Assembly: GCA_037783545.1 (NCBI GenBank)
Contig: JBBELK010000032.1
Coordinates: 1,116,001 to 1,180,000 of the forward strand
DNA: 64,000 bases
Reading direction: 5' to 3'
DNA from: Henricia sp. BOLD:AAB3569
Taxonomy: Eukaryota; Echinodermata; Asteroidea; Spinulosida; Echinasteridae
Part shown: piece by piece, positions 22,595 to 32,079 of the stretch
Position numbering within the stretch: position 1 is the stretch's first letter
Layout of the letters: every line of letters starts with the position of its first letter
The notes under the pieces: model-generated
Database searches by the model: none
What the model was told of the DNA's origin: nothing
The model's input: only the letters and a program-made list of their open reading frames with translations
Position numbers and translations under genes: made by a program

Positions 22595-22700
22595 TATAAA
22601 AGCAGGGCGGCATCGCAGGACTTTTTCACACAACTTTCAAGATTCGACTCGACAACGCCTCCACGCAGTTTTTCCTTCACAATTTCTACAAGAAACAACC
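22595..22700 (+). promoter_or_regulatory. second (inward + strand) promoter of the Harbinger element
   Basis: CCTATAAAAGCAGGGCGGC is followed by a leader-like stretch that runs directly into the antisense of the transposase remnant. Harbinger elements usually carry a second gene, a Myb/SANT-like DNA-binding protein. I infer this is its promoter, its body removed by the internal deletion. Confidence 0.45.
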
Positions 22701-22772
22701 GAGAAGAACTGCTTGTAGTTGAAGTAAAGGCTGCCTGATTTGTTGGGCTTCTGGAGACGGATGTGCTTTCCA

Positions 22773-23351
22773 TCATAGGTGAGGAAGATTCCATCTGGCT
22801 TCAAAATCACCTGCAACCTCAAGCCAGCCTTCATTGGTTGTGGGGAGGGAGATGACTTCTGCAGCATACTCATCCACTATCGCTCTGGCTACATCAGGGA
22901 CAAACTTCTGGATGGTTTCGTTGCCCACTCGGAAGTTGTAAGACAGCTCGGCATAGGTGGCCCCAGTGGCGAGATGGCGCAGGAAGACGGACAACTTGAG
23001 ACCAGGGGGAATGGCCTTCCTGAAGTGGGTGTCCTTCTTCTGCAAGTGGGGTGTAAGCCTGACCAACAGGTCATCAAACATCTCTGGGGACACCCTGGTG
23101 TAGTTCTTGAACTTCCTTCTGTCATTCTCCCTCAGCTCTTCCATCAAAGTGTGGTACTGTCCACGTTCGGCCCTCAACTGTGGGTGGAGCATGGGTCTAA
23201 ACCACCAGTTGTGCTTCCTTTTCTTCTTAGGAGGCTCTTCTTCTTCAGGATTGGCCAGCATAAGTTGATAGGCAGTGGCCACCTCAGCATCTCTCATCAT
23301 CTTCTGATGGAGCAGCATCATCACTCCAACATTATCAAAAGCCTCAGACAT
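22773..23351 (-). pseudogene. Harbinger-type transposase, truncated and frameshifted
   Basis: N-terminal half of a HARBI1-like DDE transposase. The 192-residue frame starts MSEAFDNVGVMMLLHQKM, has a KKKRK basic stretch, then NYTRVSPEMFDDLLVRL, FLRHLATGATYAELSYNFRV, VPDVARAIVDEY and WLEVAGDFEARWNLPHL, and stops. The next conserved block, DGKHIRLQKPNKSG with the first catalytic Asp, follows at once in another frame, so about ten bases have been lost at 22770-22790. After FNYKQFFSVV the homology ends; the remaining catalytic Asp and Glu region is absent. On its strand a TATATAAATA box lies at about 23435. It cannot encode active transposase. Confidence 0.85.
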
Positions 23352-23824
23352 ATCAAAATTGTAAATATTTAGTAGAGATGTTGTTCATACAGCAGCTGAG
23401 GAGGGTCTGAACCAGGTAGCCGATGGCCGGTATTTATATAGTCGGCAAGTAGCGCCAAGCGGCGGCAAGTTCAAACCAATTTGGCGACCTTTGGCACAAA
23501 CTAATCACCAAGTGGCGCAAAGTAGCCGTCTATTGGCGCGAATGGCGCCAACAGGGTGAATTTTGGAATTAAATGGCCGTGTAATGGCGCCAACTGGCGC
23601 AACATTTTGGAGCAAGCCGGGTGGCATTTGGCGCACGCCATATGGCACCCAGTTTATTCCACTTGGCGACACATGCCGAGCGGACATTAATTCGGCGCCA
23701 CAGCGAGCCACTACGCGCCAATCACATAATCTTTGGCGCGAACTGGCACCAACTGGCGCTGGCCGAGTGGACTCCTAGCATATGACCCTTTTTTTGCAGA
23801 GCGGGTCGCATATAAACTTGCAGG

Positions 23825-23970
23825 ATACAGACTGCCGAAGTGAACACGTCATTTTTTAAAGTTGGCTCTACTATACAAAACACTGAACCGTGTCCCTGCT
23901 GTGCTTTTGTAATGGTACTTTTTTCCCGACGGCCATGATGTTTAGAGCCAATTACCATGGTAACACGTCA
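23825..23970. mobile_element. MITE 'GACTGCCGAAGTGA', eroded copy
   Basis: Begins CAGACTGCCGAAGTGAACAC and runs to GTAACACGTCACACG, where the usual TTCGGCTGTCTA end is missing. It is related to 319-476. Confidence 0.55.
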
Positions 23971-24725
23971 CACGTTTCATAAAATTATAAATCTGACCTT
24001 TTATTTCCGTCTCTGAGATAAACTGGTAATCCCAGGCTTTGATGTATATAAAAACCACGCAGTGCGCGCATCGCTATGGTAGTCCGCAAGTGGCACGAAC
24101 ATTTTTGCGCGTATATGCCCTATTTGACGCGAATACCTTGCATTGTAGCCGTTTTCAAAACCACTTGTGATTCGGCTAAATTCGAATGGACTTTGCGATT
24201 TTCTGTCCTAACCGTATGTATACTTTATTTGTTCAGGTTTTTGTTGGTGGTTTTTATCTACTCTCAACGAAAGTGATCATCAGTTCAAGTTGACGTTCAC
24301 ACCAGATAATTGTTTAGCCACGTTATTATTTCTGAAATGCACTAAGCCTGAGCCTGCCATTCGTAAAAGCACACGTGACAAACTCAGACAACATTTTCTT
24401 CATTTTAGTTATTTAATCGGTAGCTTTTAAGGTGCCTTTCCCATTTATTGGTGTTTGGGCGCTTTTTAAAGGAGATCGTCACAACGTTAAAACCCCATTG
24501 CCATTCCCTGACTGGTCTCCGGAAGTGTACACTCCTTTAGCAGTGCTTTGCGCGCTCCACTTTAGTTTGCCCGCTCCAACCACTGCTAAACTTCGCAGCA
24601 TATCCTTCGAAGCGCGTGGGTGTGACGTCACCCAACACCGAGCCTGGATGACACTTGCCATGATTGGCTAGATTATGTAGCCTGACGTTGGTTCTGTCAC
24701 ATGACCTGCATCTGACACAGTAAAG

Positions 24726-24739
24726 ATGGCTGCGCCCAG
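24726..24739 (+). CDS. possible first coding exon fragment (MAAP..)
   Basis: AAAGATGGCTGCGCCCAG|GTACGT combines a YY1-like start context, a good donor and an upstream CACATGACC E-box-like site. No following exon could be recognised, so this may be chance. Confidence 0.15.
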
Positions 24740-24879
24740 GTACGTCAACACTAACGTTGCTTTGCCCACTGTCGCGTCGAGTTTTTTGTCATTATTTCGT
24801 CCTGGTTGTTGTCAGTGTGGTTTTACGCAGTAAGTATTTGTTTCACGGACATCACTAATCCTTCACCGTGATCACTGTA

Positions 24880-25800
24880 CATCCCTAGAAAGGTGGGGAA
24901 ATCACATTTTTCAAGCTCTTTTACATACTGATTTCGCGTGAAAACGGCCGATTTCTAAGAAATGTATATATCTCGGCTACCACTTACTCAATTTATATAC
25001 GCGATGAATGTAGTTTTGGAATTTACAGGATATAGTCTGAAATGTGATGCGACATTTTCAATCAAAATCGAACCTTTTTTTTGTTCCAAGTCCCTAATCA
25101 AGCCACCCTGCATGGGTCAAAATTAAGGCGGCAAAATCCCCTGCAGGAAAGAATTTACAATAGGGTCATTCCGTGTCAATTCAACGAGCCTTTGGACCGT
25201 ACCTGACCATCACGGATTGAAATGGAATTTGGTGTGCTGATTGGACTCATTGATAAACCACGAAAACTGAAATTTTATGTAATTCGGTCAATTAATTTTT
25301 GAGATACGGGTGAACGAACTTTGGGCTAATTAGCATGACCTGCTATGTTTGGACAATTATATCTCTAAAAGTAATGGACCTACAGAGATAAACTTTACAT
25401 CATTTTAAAGCTCATGAAATGGCCTCCATTTTATAACGTAACATCGAAATTGTATCTCGTACCACAAAAAAGTTATGTGAATTTATATCCTTTGACCTTG
25501 ATTTGCAAAAATGCGTATTTGTCAAAATGCGTAATTTTTTTATATTTGTTAGCTTAAGATGTAAGGAACATTTCCAGAAAGATTTGGGATGGGCACTCTT
25601 ACAGTTTTTGAGTTATGATAATTTTAACATTAAATACCATGTAAATACCATGTACAGCACATGTACACACTTTTGTTACATGGAAATTTGGGTAGGAAGG
25701 GACAGTCTAAAGAACAAAACTCAATCCAATTTCGGGGAAATTGTTTCTATTACATCAAAATGAGGTGTGCTTGATTTAGCTTGCGTCGGGGAGAATGAAT
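24880..25800. other. noncoding stretch, end of a hAT-like copy plus unknown DNA
   Basis: 24925-25095 (TGATTTCGCG to TTCCAAGTCCCTA) resembles the right end of the hAT-like element at 31190-31348. 25100-25800 shows no gene, repeat or RNA that I recognise. Confidence 0.5.
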
Positions 25801-25805
25801 GTTAA

Positions 25806-26105
25806 TTAGGGTTTGTTTTGGCTTTACCCGACGTAATTATTAACACTGTATACTCAGTGCTTTCTCGAGACACTATGAAAAACTTCATAGCGTGCTCGGG
25901 TGGGACTCGAACCCACGACCTCCTGCAAACAAGGCAGATGTCTTAACCACTCGACCACCGAGCTAGCCGGTGTTGAATGGCCGGTTCGAACCATTTTGCA
26001 ACGATGATTGCAATTAATCAGTAATTAATTGCAATCACAGTGTCTCAGGAAAGCACCGAGTATAAAGTGTTAATAATTACGTCGGTTAAGGCAAACAAAC
26101 CCTAA
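25806..26105. mobile_element. TTAA-flanked foldback carrying a tRNA-like gene
   Basis: TTAGGGTTTGTTTTGGC at the left and its inverse GCAAACAAACCCTAA at the right, with TTAA on both sides (25802-25805, 26106-26109). The arms of about 80 bases include ACGTAATTATTAACACT and its inverse. The centre holds a tRNA-like sequence on the minus strand. The TTAA duplication suggests piggyBac-type mobilisation. Confidence 0.8.
25893..25964 (-). tRNA. tRNA-Thr(UGU)-like gene inside a foldback
   Basis: On the minus strand a cloverleaf can be drawn: six of seven acceptor pairs (GCTCGG/CCGAGC, with an A-A mismatch at the outer position), a short D arm (GTC/GAC), anticodon stem TCTGC/GCAGG with loop CTTGTTT (anticodon TGT), 5-base variable loop, and T arm GTGGG/CCCAC with TTCGAGT. 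A and B boxes are good. The outer mismatch and mobile setting argue for a tRNA-derived copy rather than a resident gene. Confidence 0.45.
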
Positions 26106-26144
26106 TTAAGACTCGGGTGTGCGTTTGCTAAACGTAACAGCCGC

Positions 26145-26232
26145 CTAACCTCATAGATTTGCTCGTATTTCCCCAGGGCATTGTAACGGCGCTTAGCAGA
26201 GTGGAAATACACCGAGATCTCAGGATGACTGA
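26145..26232. repeat. fragment of the 29490/56980 repeat
   Basis: CATAGATTTGCTCGTATTTC through GAGATCTCAGGATG resembles 29497-29570 and, inverted, 56895-56985. It abuts the CDK7 exon fragment. Confidence 0.55.
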
Positions 26233-26301
26233 AACTGTGTATTGTATTGTTATAATGTATAAAATTTGTGGTATAATGTGTAAAATTGGGGGTATTATTG
26301 C

Positions 26302-26403
26302 CCCAATGATGTTTTCATGCTTAAGCTCTTGAAGAAGTTTAATTTCCCTAAGAGCTGTACGGTTTACGCCGTCTTTTGCTTCGACACGATGACCGAGTTT
26401 GAT
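26302..26403 (-). pseudogene. CDK7: stray CDK7 exon (N-lobe) on the minus strand
   Basis: The translation [20 protein letters not shown] then [14 protein letters not shown] is the CDK7 segment containing the alphaC helix and its [14 protein letters not shown] motif. The acceptor TTTCTACAG is intact at 26404-26412, the 34 codons are open, and the sequence is about as conserved as expected for a functional exon. There is no GT donor after ATTG (GGGCAATAAT follows), and no other CDK7 exon is near. CDK7 itself runs on the + strand with its 3' end at 3.3 kb, so this exon is misplaced and inverted. Its upstream intron sequence (26414 on) is the same DNA as 5205 on. Most likely a duplicated or captured exon. 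Confidence 0.8.
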
Positions 26404-27190
26404 CTGTAGAAACATTTACAAGGAACAACTCACCAGATGAAATGATATTTTTGTACCTTAAAGAAGAGCTAGTGTGCAGAAAAACGGATTTCGTTTTGAC
26501 CTAACAATCGTAAAAAATACCTCCCCAAAATACTATCCATGGGGAAAAAAGTAAAAATTTGCAACCCCCAATTCGGAAGTGGATGCAAAAACGATTGGTG
26601 TAATTACTGCACTGCATGCTTTTAGTGAACCGGATATAAATTAGTTGACAAAACATCTATGGTTTTTCGACGATATCCTGGCCTAAAAATATACGGGCTG
26701 AGAAATGATAATGAGGAAAATATGACAAATGATATGGTATCAAAATCTCAAAACCTACATGTATGGGGAAATCATAGGATCAATAAAAAATGTGATATGG
26801 CGGTCACGCTCCTTTAAATTAATTTAATGGTACTATAATAACTAGAAGCGTTGAAAACAGGAAATATGGGAAATAACTTCACGACAGTTGGCTGTCACGA
26901 CATCCGGGAACTCTTATCTTGTTCCCGATCAATTCACTTGAAAGTGAATAGATCACAAGTTTGGAGCATCCGTTCAAACTTCCCCATCGGTTGCCATGCA
27001 CGCGCTGTTTAAGATTGTCGGCATTTGTGTACACCCAGTTACCATGGCAACTGACGTCTATTAAAGATTTCAATGGTGATCAGGCACCATACACATGTTG
27101 TGTTCGTTACTTTGCCCAGTTGCGCCACCACGCAACACCGAGAGAAGAATTGGGTCCACTAGGGAAAACCTGAGGGAGTATACCAACTGT

Positions 27191-27260
27191 GCCTTATAGC
27201 TCAGCTGGTAGAGCATCTGCTTATTGAGTCAGAGTTATTGGGTTCGAATCCCGATAAGGC
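27191..27260 (+). tRNA. tRNA-like sequence, better copy
   Basis: GCCTTA..TAAGGC pairing, D arm GCTCAGCTGGTAGAGC and T arm TTGGG/CCCGA with TTCGAAT are intact, but the anticodon stem has two mismatches and the loop cannot be assigned. Probably a pseudogene or SINE head. Confidence 0.45.
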
Positions 27261-27559
27261 CCCTTAAGATTTTTCTCCCATCGTAAGTTTGGTTGTTTCA
27301 CAGATTTGTCAAAATTGTCCGAGCCGGCCGATACACGTACAATATGTACGTATTCGCGCGTGTAAAGGAGTGTTACATTACGCCAGGCAAAGATCACGTG
27401 TTATGATTTCATGAAGTCACCGCCAGGACACTGAAGTTTCGCTCTCTAAATACAACCTTGGCCTTGCAACAGACGATCCAGAAAATATATGTACACTGGC
27501 AGATTGTAATGTAAATGTTGGTGATACACGTGATCTACTGATTGTGCGCAGTAATGCTG

Positions 27560-27823
27560 GAAGTCACAGTGATGAATGGGCGGGTTTAATAATGGATCCT
27601 TTTCCTGCCGGTGACTGCTTGTCAGTGACACTCACTGACAGTGATTATGGTTGACCAATCACAGCAGTGGGCGGTTTCCGTAGTCACTGCTCAGGATATT
27701 CGATGATTGCATAAAATCTAGGAGCGCTGACATCAGATATCAGTCTGACAGCAAACTTCAAAGTGCCAAGTGCTTTCCTGAGTCAAGAATTAAACTATTC
27801 AAGCGAACAGTTCACTTGTCAAG
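27560..27823 (+). promoter_or_regulatory. promoter block and noncoding exon, third copy
   Basis: ACCAATCACA, GGGCGG, GCATAAAATC, and an exon ending TTGTCAAG|GTAGGT, nearly identical to 6560-6820. The only C1q gene downstream before the next such block is gene 3, some 20 kb away. Confidence 0.45.
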
Positions 27824-27984
27824 GTAGGTACAATTACGTTATCAATTTTAATACACACACGATATGTGACAGAGTGACACACCCCTCCCCTGTATACTTC
27901 CTCTATACTTCACCACACTATTCTTCTTTGTTGACGCACGAAGCCCTAAAAATGTTGCTGTTGTAGGTAATTTTATGGCATCTT

Positions 27985-28646
27985 TATCGTGGCGTACAAG
28001 GGACATCGCAAATCGCAAATATCTTTGCAAATATTTGCAATGTCGCACAATTTTTCGCAAATATCTTTGCAAATATTTGCGATGTCGCATATTTTTCGCA
28101 AAAAGCTTTGTTCGCATACTTTGTCGCAAACTTTGCATGCTGATGCTTGACATGCATGCCTAGCTATAAGCGTGATGTACTCTGGTATAAAGCTAGATGG
28201 CTTCGAAGACAGCGTGGGGGGAATACGGTTGCAGGTCAGCTCGACCGTTTGCCAACTGAACTCGGACCAACTCGACCGTTTTGCGTACCGCAATTTCTGA
28301 ACTTCTTGTACGCGTGTTTTTGTGCCAAGCGAAAACATAACGCTGCGTTGTATAAGACATAGGGAATGAAAAACAACAAAATCGAATCACCGGCGCGAAA
28401 AAAACACACGAAAGCGAAATATTTGCGTTGGCAAACGGTTGGCAAACGGTCGAGCTGACCTGCAACCGTATTCCCCCCACGCTGTCTTCGAAGCCCTCTA
28501 GCTTTATACCAGAGTACATCACGCTTATAGGCATGCATGTCAAGCATCAACATGCAAAGTTTGCGACAAAGTATGCGAACAAAGATTTTTGCGGAAAAAA
28601 TGTGCGACATCGCAAATATTGGCAAAGATATCTGCGAAAGTTGAAG
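27985..28646. mobile_element. foldback 'TATCGTGGCGTACAAGGGA', copy 1
   Basis: Arms of about 300 bases pair around a centre near 28330 (AAGCGTGATGTACTCTGG and its inverse; GGGGGGAATACGGTTGCAGG and its inverse). The left end repeats CGCAAATATTTGC words. The right arm stops short: the terminal GTACGCCACGATA is missing. Confidence 0.75.
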
Positions 28647-30037
28647 TACGACGTTTGCCTAGCTGTCCGTTTTGGAATTCCATATATCTTCTGTCACATA
28701 TCGTGCTGCATATATGAATTTTACGAACGTTTGTTTCATTGCAACTTCAGTGACGTTATCCACGTGCCTACACGGGGGGCACCGGTAAGACAATTTGTAG
28801 ACATCCACTACGGGGAGTAGGTCCTGTCATTTTTATACTTTTTTTTCAAGTCTGACTTCGTGTATAATGTAACAGTTATGCATAGGTAGGGACTTGGAAA
28901 TCTGTGACGTCATCGCGCGCACACTGGGTACACCAATACTGGTCAGTTTCACAGTGGATTTCTGCCGTATGCAAAGCATCCTCTTGCAACAGTTCCCCTT
29001 TAACGCACTCCCTAACTCCTGCGTACAGTGGCCCTGTTGAAAAAGGCCCCATTAGGTGGTGGTACTAGCGACAGAAATCTTGTCGCCTCTGCTTGACCAA
29101 TCAGGACGCTTGCAGTGCATTGCAGCACGATTGCAGGCATTCAAATGTAACGCGCGCAGATTGTAAACACCGTGCATGCATGTGATACATGTACTCGGTA
29201 ATGCTGGCCGTTGTCCGCGTCGGCGATTGGCTGCTATTTAAAGCATATTGGGGAATCCGTTCCATTACATTCGTCAGCATGCATCCCTGTTATTAATTTG
29301 AAAAACTGCGGAGTAAATAAGGTTCGTCGTTTGAAAGTTTGGTAGGAATGGGACAGTCATAAAGAACGGAACCCAATACAATTTCTGGAAAGTATAGAAA
29401 TTGTTTCTTTTCGGCATAACATGACCGAATTGATTAAATTACATCAAAATGACTCGGGCGTGAGTTGGCTCAAGACAACAGCCGGCTCGCTCCACAGATT
29501 TGCGTGTATTTCCTCAGGGTATTGTCACGTCGCTTTGCAGAGTAGAAATTCCCTGAGATCTCAGGATGTATGCAAAGTGGCGCATCGTGAGAAATGCGCT
29601 GTAAAACATCACAGCATTGTTCAATTCCAACTTTTTTAATAGATACTGAAAATAAAGAATACTTTCTAACGATATTTATTTTCAAAACGAATTTGTTTTT
29701 AATATTTAAATTGGAATACAGCAAGATGTTTCTTTGACGGTGAAATTTCTGGTTCAAAAAGGGTAGTTTGTGTTGCGAAACAGATTTGTGAAACCAGCGA
29801 AAGTTTTGGAAGATTGTTGTCTGTGTTTGTGGACAATTTCAGTGTAAAAAACATGCACTTTGCTTGTTTGTTTGTTTGTTTGTTTTAGCACACAAACATG
29901 ATTATCAGTTCCTCTTTGTGAGCGTCGTCAAGTGCGTAGTTTTTATTCCAGGCGTAAATGTGTGCTATTATAAACATTGACAATGACGTTGCGTGCCCCC
30001 ATGTGTGCAAAGTAATTCTGCTGCATTTAGGCTTTCG

Positions 30038-30799
30038 TATCGTGGCGTACAAGGGAAATCGCAATTATGTTTGCAAATATTTGCGATGTCGCACATTTCT
30101 TTTGCAAATATCTTCGCATATATTTGCAATGTCGCATACTTTGTCGCATACTTTGTCGCATACTTTGTCGCATACTTTGTCGCATACTTTGTCGCATACT
30201 TTGTCGCATACTTTGTCGCATACTTTGTCGCATACTTTGTCGCATACTTTGTCGCATACTTTGTCGCATACTTTGTCGCATACTTTGCATGCCTAAGCGT
30301 GATGTATTTTGGGCTTCGAAGACGGCGTGGGCGGCGCGGACGTATACTACTACTGTGATCATGCTCGTACGGTTGCAGGTCAACTCGACCGTGGATTGCC
30401 AACTGGACTCGGACCAACTCGACCGTTTTGCGTACCGCTATTTCTGAACTTGTGCCAAGCGAAAAAAATAACGTTGCGTTGTATAAAACAGGGAAGAAAA
30501 AACAAACAAAATTCGTGTGAAGATAAGCAAAAGCTTATCTCCACACGGATCTCCGGCGCAAAAAAATAACACGAAAGCGATTTTTTTGCGCCGCAAATAA
30601 GTAGAAAGTGTTTCCTCTACCCCTAGAACTATGGGGATATACATATAGAGGCGTGATTCACCAATACGGTTGCAAATATACTTGCGAAAAAATGTGCGAC
30701 ATTGCAAATATTTGCAAAGATTTTTGCGAAACATTGTGCGACATTGCAAATATTTGCAAAGATATTTGCGATTTGCGATGTCCCTTGTACGCCACGATA
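30038..30799. mobile_element. foldback 'TATCGTGGCGTACAAGGGA', copy 2
   Basis: TATCGTGGCGTACAAGGGA at the left and the inverse at the right, with CTTTCG on both sides (30032-30037, 30800-30805), a 6-bp target duplication. The arms consist of CGCAAATATTTGC words. It carries the 12-bp tandem array. Confidence 0.8.
30131..30287 (+). repeat. 12-bp minisatellite GTCGCATACTTT, about 13 copies
   Basis: Thirteen essentially perfect units. Because 12 is a multiple of three and the unit has no stop, long false frames (HTLS, VAYF, ILCR repeats) open on both strands. Confidence 0.95.
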
Positions 30800-31369
30800 C
30801 TTTCGTGACAAAGATTTAGTTTAGCAGAAAACGAGACAGCGTGTTGAAATAAGACTGATCAGACTTGAAGTCGAGGAATTCTTCGCTGGCTTGGCGCAAT
30901 AGGGAGGTTTCGGTCGCATACGGTTAGGCAAAACGACGACTATTAGTGAATTTTATGTCATCGATTTGTGCGTACTTGTGGCGTTTACACAAATATCCCA
31001 AGTGTAGTTTTGTTGTTCACACTGATAGCAACGCCTCTACACCTTAGTAAAAAATGGACAGCGAAAGGTTACAGGTTTGGCTAATCGTAGTCGTAATCAC
31101 TAACCGTGCACACCGAAACCTCACTATTATGTCAATGTGGGGGCGCTTCATACTGCATCGCATTCTTCTAGCTCTCTCCTAATCAGTTTACACACATGAT
31201 TTCGCGGAATAACGGCCGATTTCTAAGATGTATATCTCGGCTATACCGCTTGCTCAATTTATGCGATGGTTGTTTTGGAATTTACATAAAATAATATGTA
31301 ATGCGAGATAATATTTTCAATCAAAATCGAACTTTTCCCAAGTCCCTAGCATAGGGTACTTCTCATAAT

Positions 31370-31807
31370 GCATAGTTCCGACCTGTCAATCAACCGAACT
31401 CGCCGACCAATCACAACAGAGCTAGCAGAGATCACCCACATAGGTCAAAGTGCAATGTTTGCAACAACATCACGCGATGTTCTGCCCCATACAATTTGTA
31501 CAGTGTTGTATGCGATGTTCCGGGTGAATTTTTGGTTTCAAGGCCGGTAGTTTCGTTGTTCAAAGGTACGAAAGCACGTATTTCATGACATGACATCCCT
31601 GTATTACTGGCCCTTTACTCGGTGTGTTCTAAGATAACTGTCGACCCTGAAACATGAATACCTTTGAGTTTTCTCCAATGAATCTGTGCTTTCCGTTGAA
31701 AGTCCCATTGCTTTGTGCGTTGTGTGTCGCCATGTTGACGATAGCGTGTGAGCCATAGCAACAATATCCAAGGGGGCGGGGTTAACTGGGCAACATCGGA
31801 ACTATGC
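31370..31807. mobile_element. 438-bp MITE 'GCATAGTTCCGA'
   Basis: GCATAGTTCCGAC at the left and TCGGAACTATGC at the right, flanked by AT. The undisturbed paralogue near 8320 reads CCCATAATTGGTGAAG. It has inserted 15 bases from the edge of the hAT-like element. Confidence 0.65.
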
Positions 31808-31975
31808 ATTGGTGAAGTATACGCTATCTCAGACTTGAAATAAGTCTTAAAATGACAGGACCGATCCCCCGTAGTGGATGTCTGTAAATTTTCTTACCGG
31901 TACCCCCTGGCGTACGTATTACACCTTTATTACTATAATTTTTGTTTTTGCCAACCTGATCACGTTTTGTGTTAA

Positions 31976-32077
31976 TCGAAATTTCATTTGATATTTGTCT
32001 GACAGGAAACTTCAAAGTGCCAAGTGCTTCCTGAGTCGAGAACATTCAAGGGAAAGGTTCACCGTTGACTTTTCAAG
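31976..32077 (+). promoter_or_regulatory. noncoding exon fragment, promoter part lost
   Basis: Only the transcribed part of the repeated block remains (TCTGACAGGAAACTTCAAAG to TTTTCAAG|GTAGGT). CCAAT and TATA boxes are absent upstream. The SINE-like segment follows at 32355. Confidence 0.4.
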
Positions 32078-32079
32078 GT

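Larger units (their letters stand above)
22058..23780. mobile_element. PIF/Harbinger element, internally deleted
   Basis: The ends TGCTAGGAGTCCACT and AGTGGACTCCTAGCA continue inverted for about 45 bases (GGCCAGCGCCAGTTGGTGCC). The TAA target is kept at the left (22055-22057) and is TAT at the right (23781), by comparison with the unbroken sequence at 18781-18790. Subterminal zones (22070-22580 and 23440-23760) are crowded with TTGGCGCCA words. Two TATA boxes face inward, 22595 on + and about 23435 on -. Confidence 0.85.
18757..23810. mobile_element. 5.05-kb composite element with TGTGACCCGCTC ends
   Basis: The left end TGTGACCCGCTCTGCAAAAA continues through GGGTCTTAAGTCGCGCTGG to CTAG (18800). 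The inverse of the whole 40-odd bases lies at the right, split by the Harbinger insertion: CTAGCCAGCGCGACTTAA at 22040-22057, then GACCCTTTTTTTGCAGAGCG to 23810. TA flanks both ends. Inside are a 206-bp palindrome, the 3-kb CRE-rich module and the Harbinger insert. Without the insert it would be about 3.3 kb. The superfamily is unknown. Confidence 0.7.
26414..27975 (+). repeat. segmental duplication, copy 2
   Basis: Direct duplicate of 5205-6960 without the TTAA-flanked MITE. It contains the better tRNA-like copy and a promoter block. It ends near a foldback at 27985. Confidence 0.85.
28887..31348. mobile_element. 2.46-kb hAT-like element with nested insert
   Basis: TAGGGACTTGG at the left and CCAAGTCCCTA at the right, flanked by GCATAGG (28880-28886 and 31349-31355). 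The undisturbed site at about 8308 reads TTATGCATAGGGTACTTCCC. The TAGGG end and a target repeat of about 7-8 bp fit hAT. Inside, 28975-29600 is the inverse of 56880-57490, and a second element is nested at 30038-30799. No transposase was found. Confidence 0.75.

Noticed and set aside
22779..23372. A 197-codon + strand frame opposite the Harbinger transposase
   Set aside because: Antisense shadow of the transposase-coding strand; the minus frame carries the family motifs.
30131..30287. CRISPR-like regular array
   Set aside because: Head-to-tail 12-bp repeats with no spacers, in a eukaryotic transposon; a minisatellite.
29968..30447. Several 110-150 codon frames on both strands with HTLS, VAYF, ILCR or ATKY repeats
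   Set aside because: They are all readings of a 12-bp tandem repeat without a stop, inside a foldback element.
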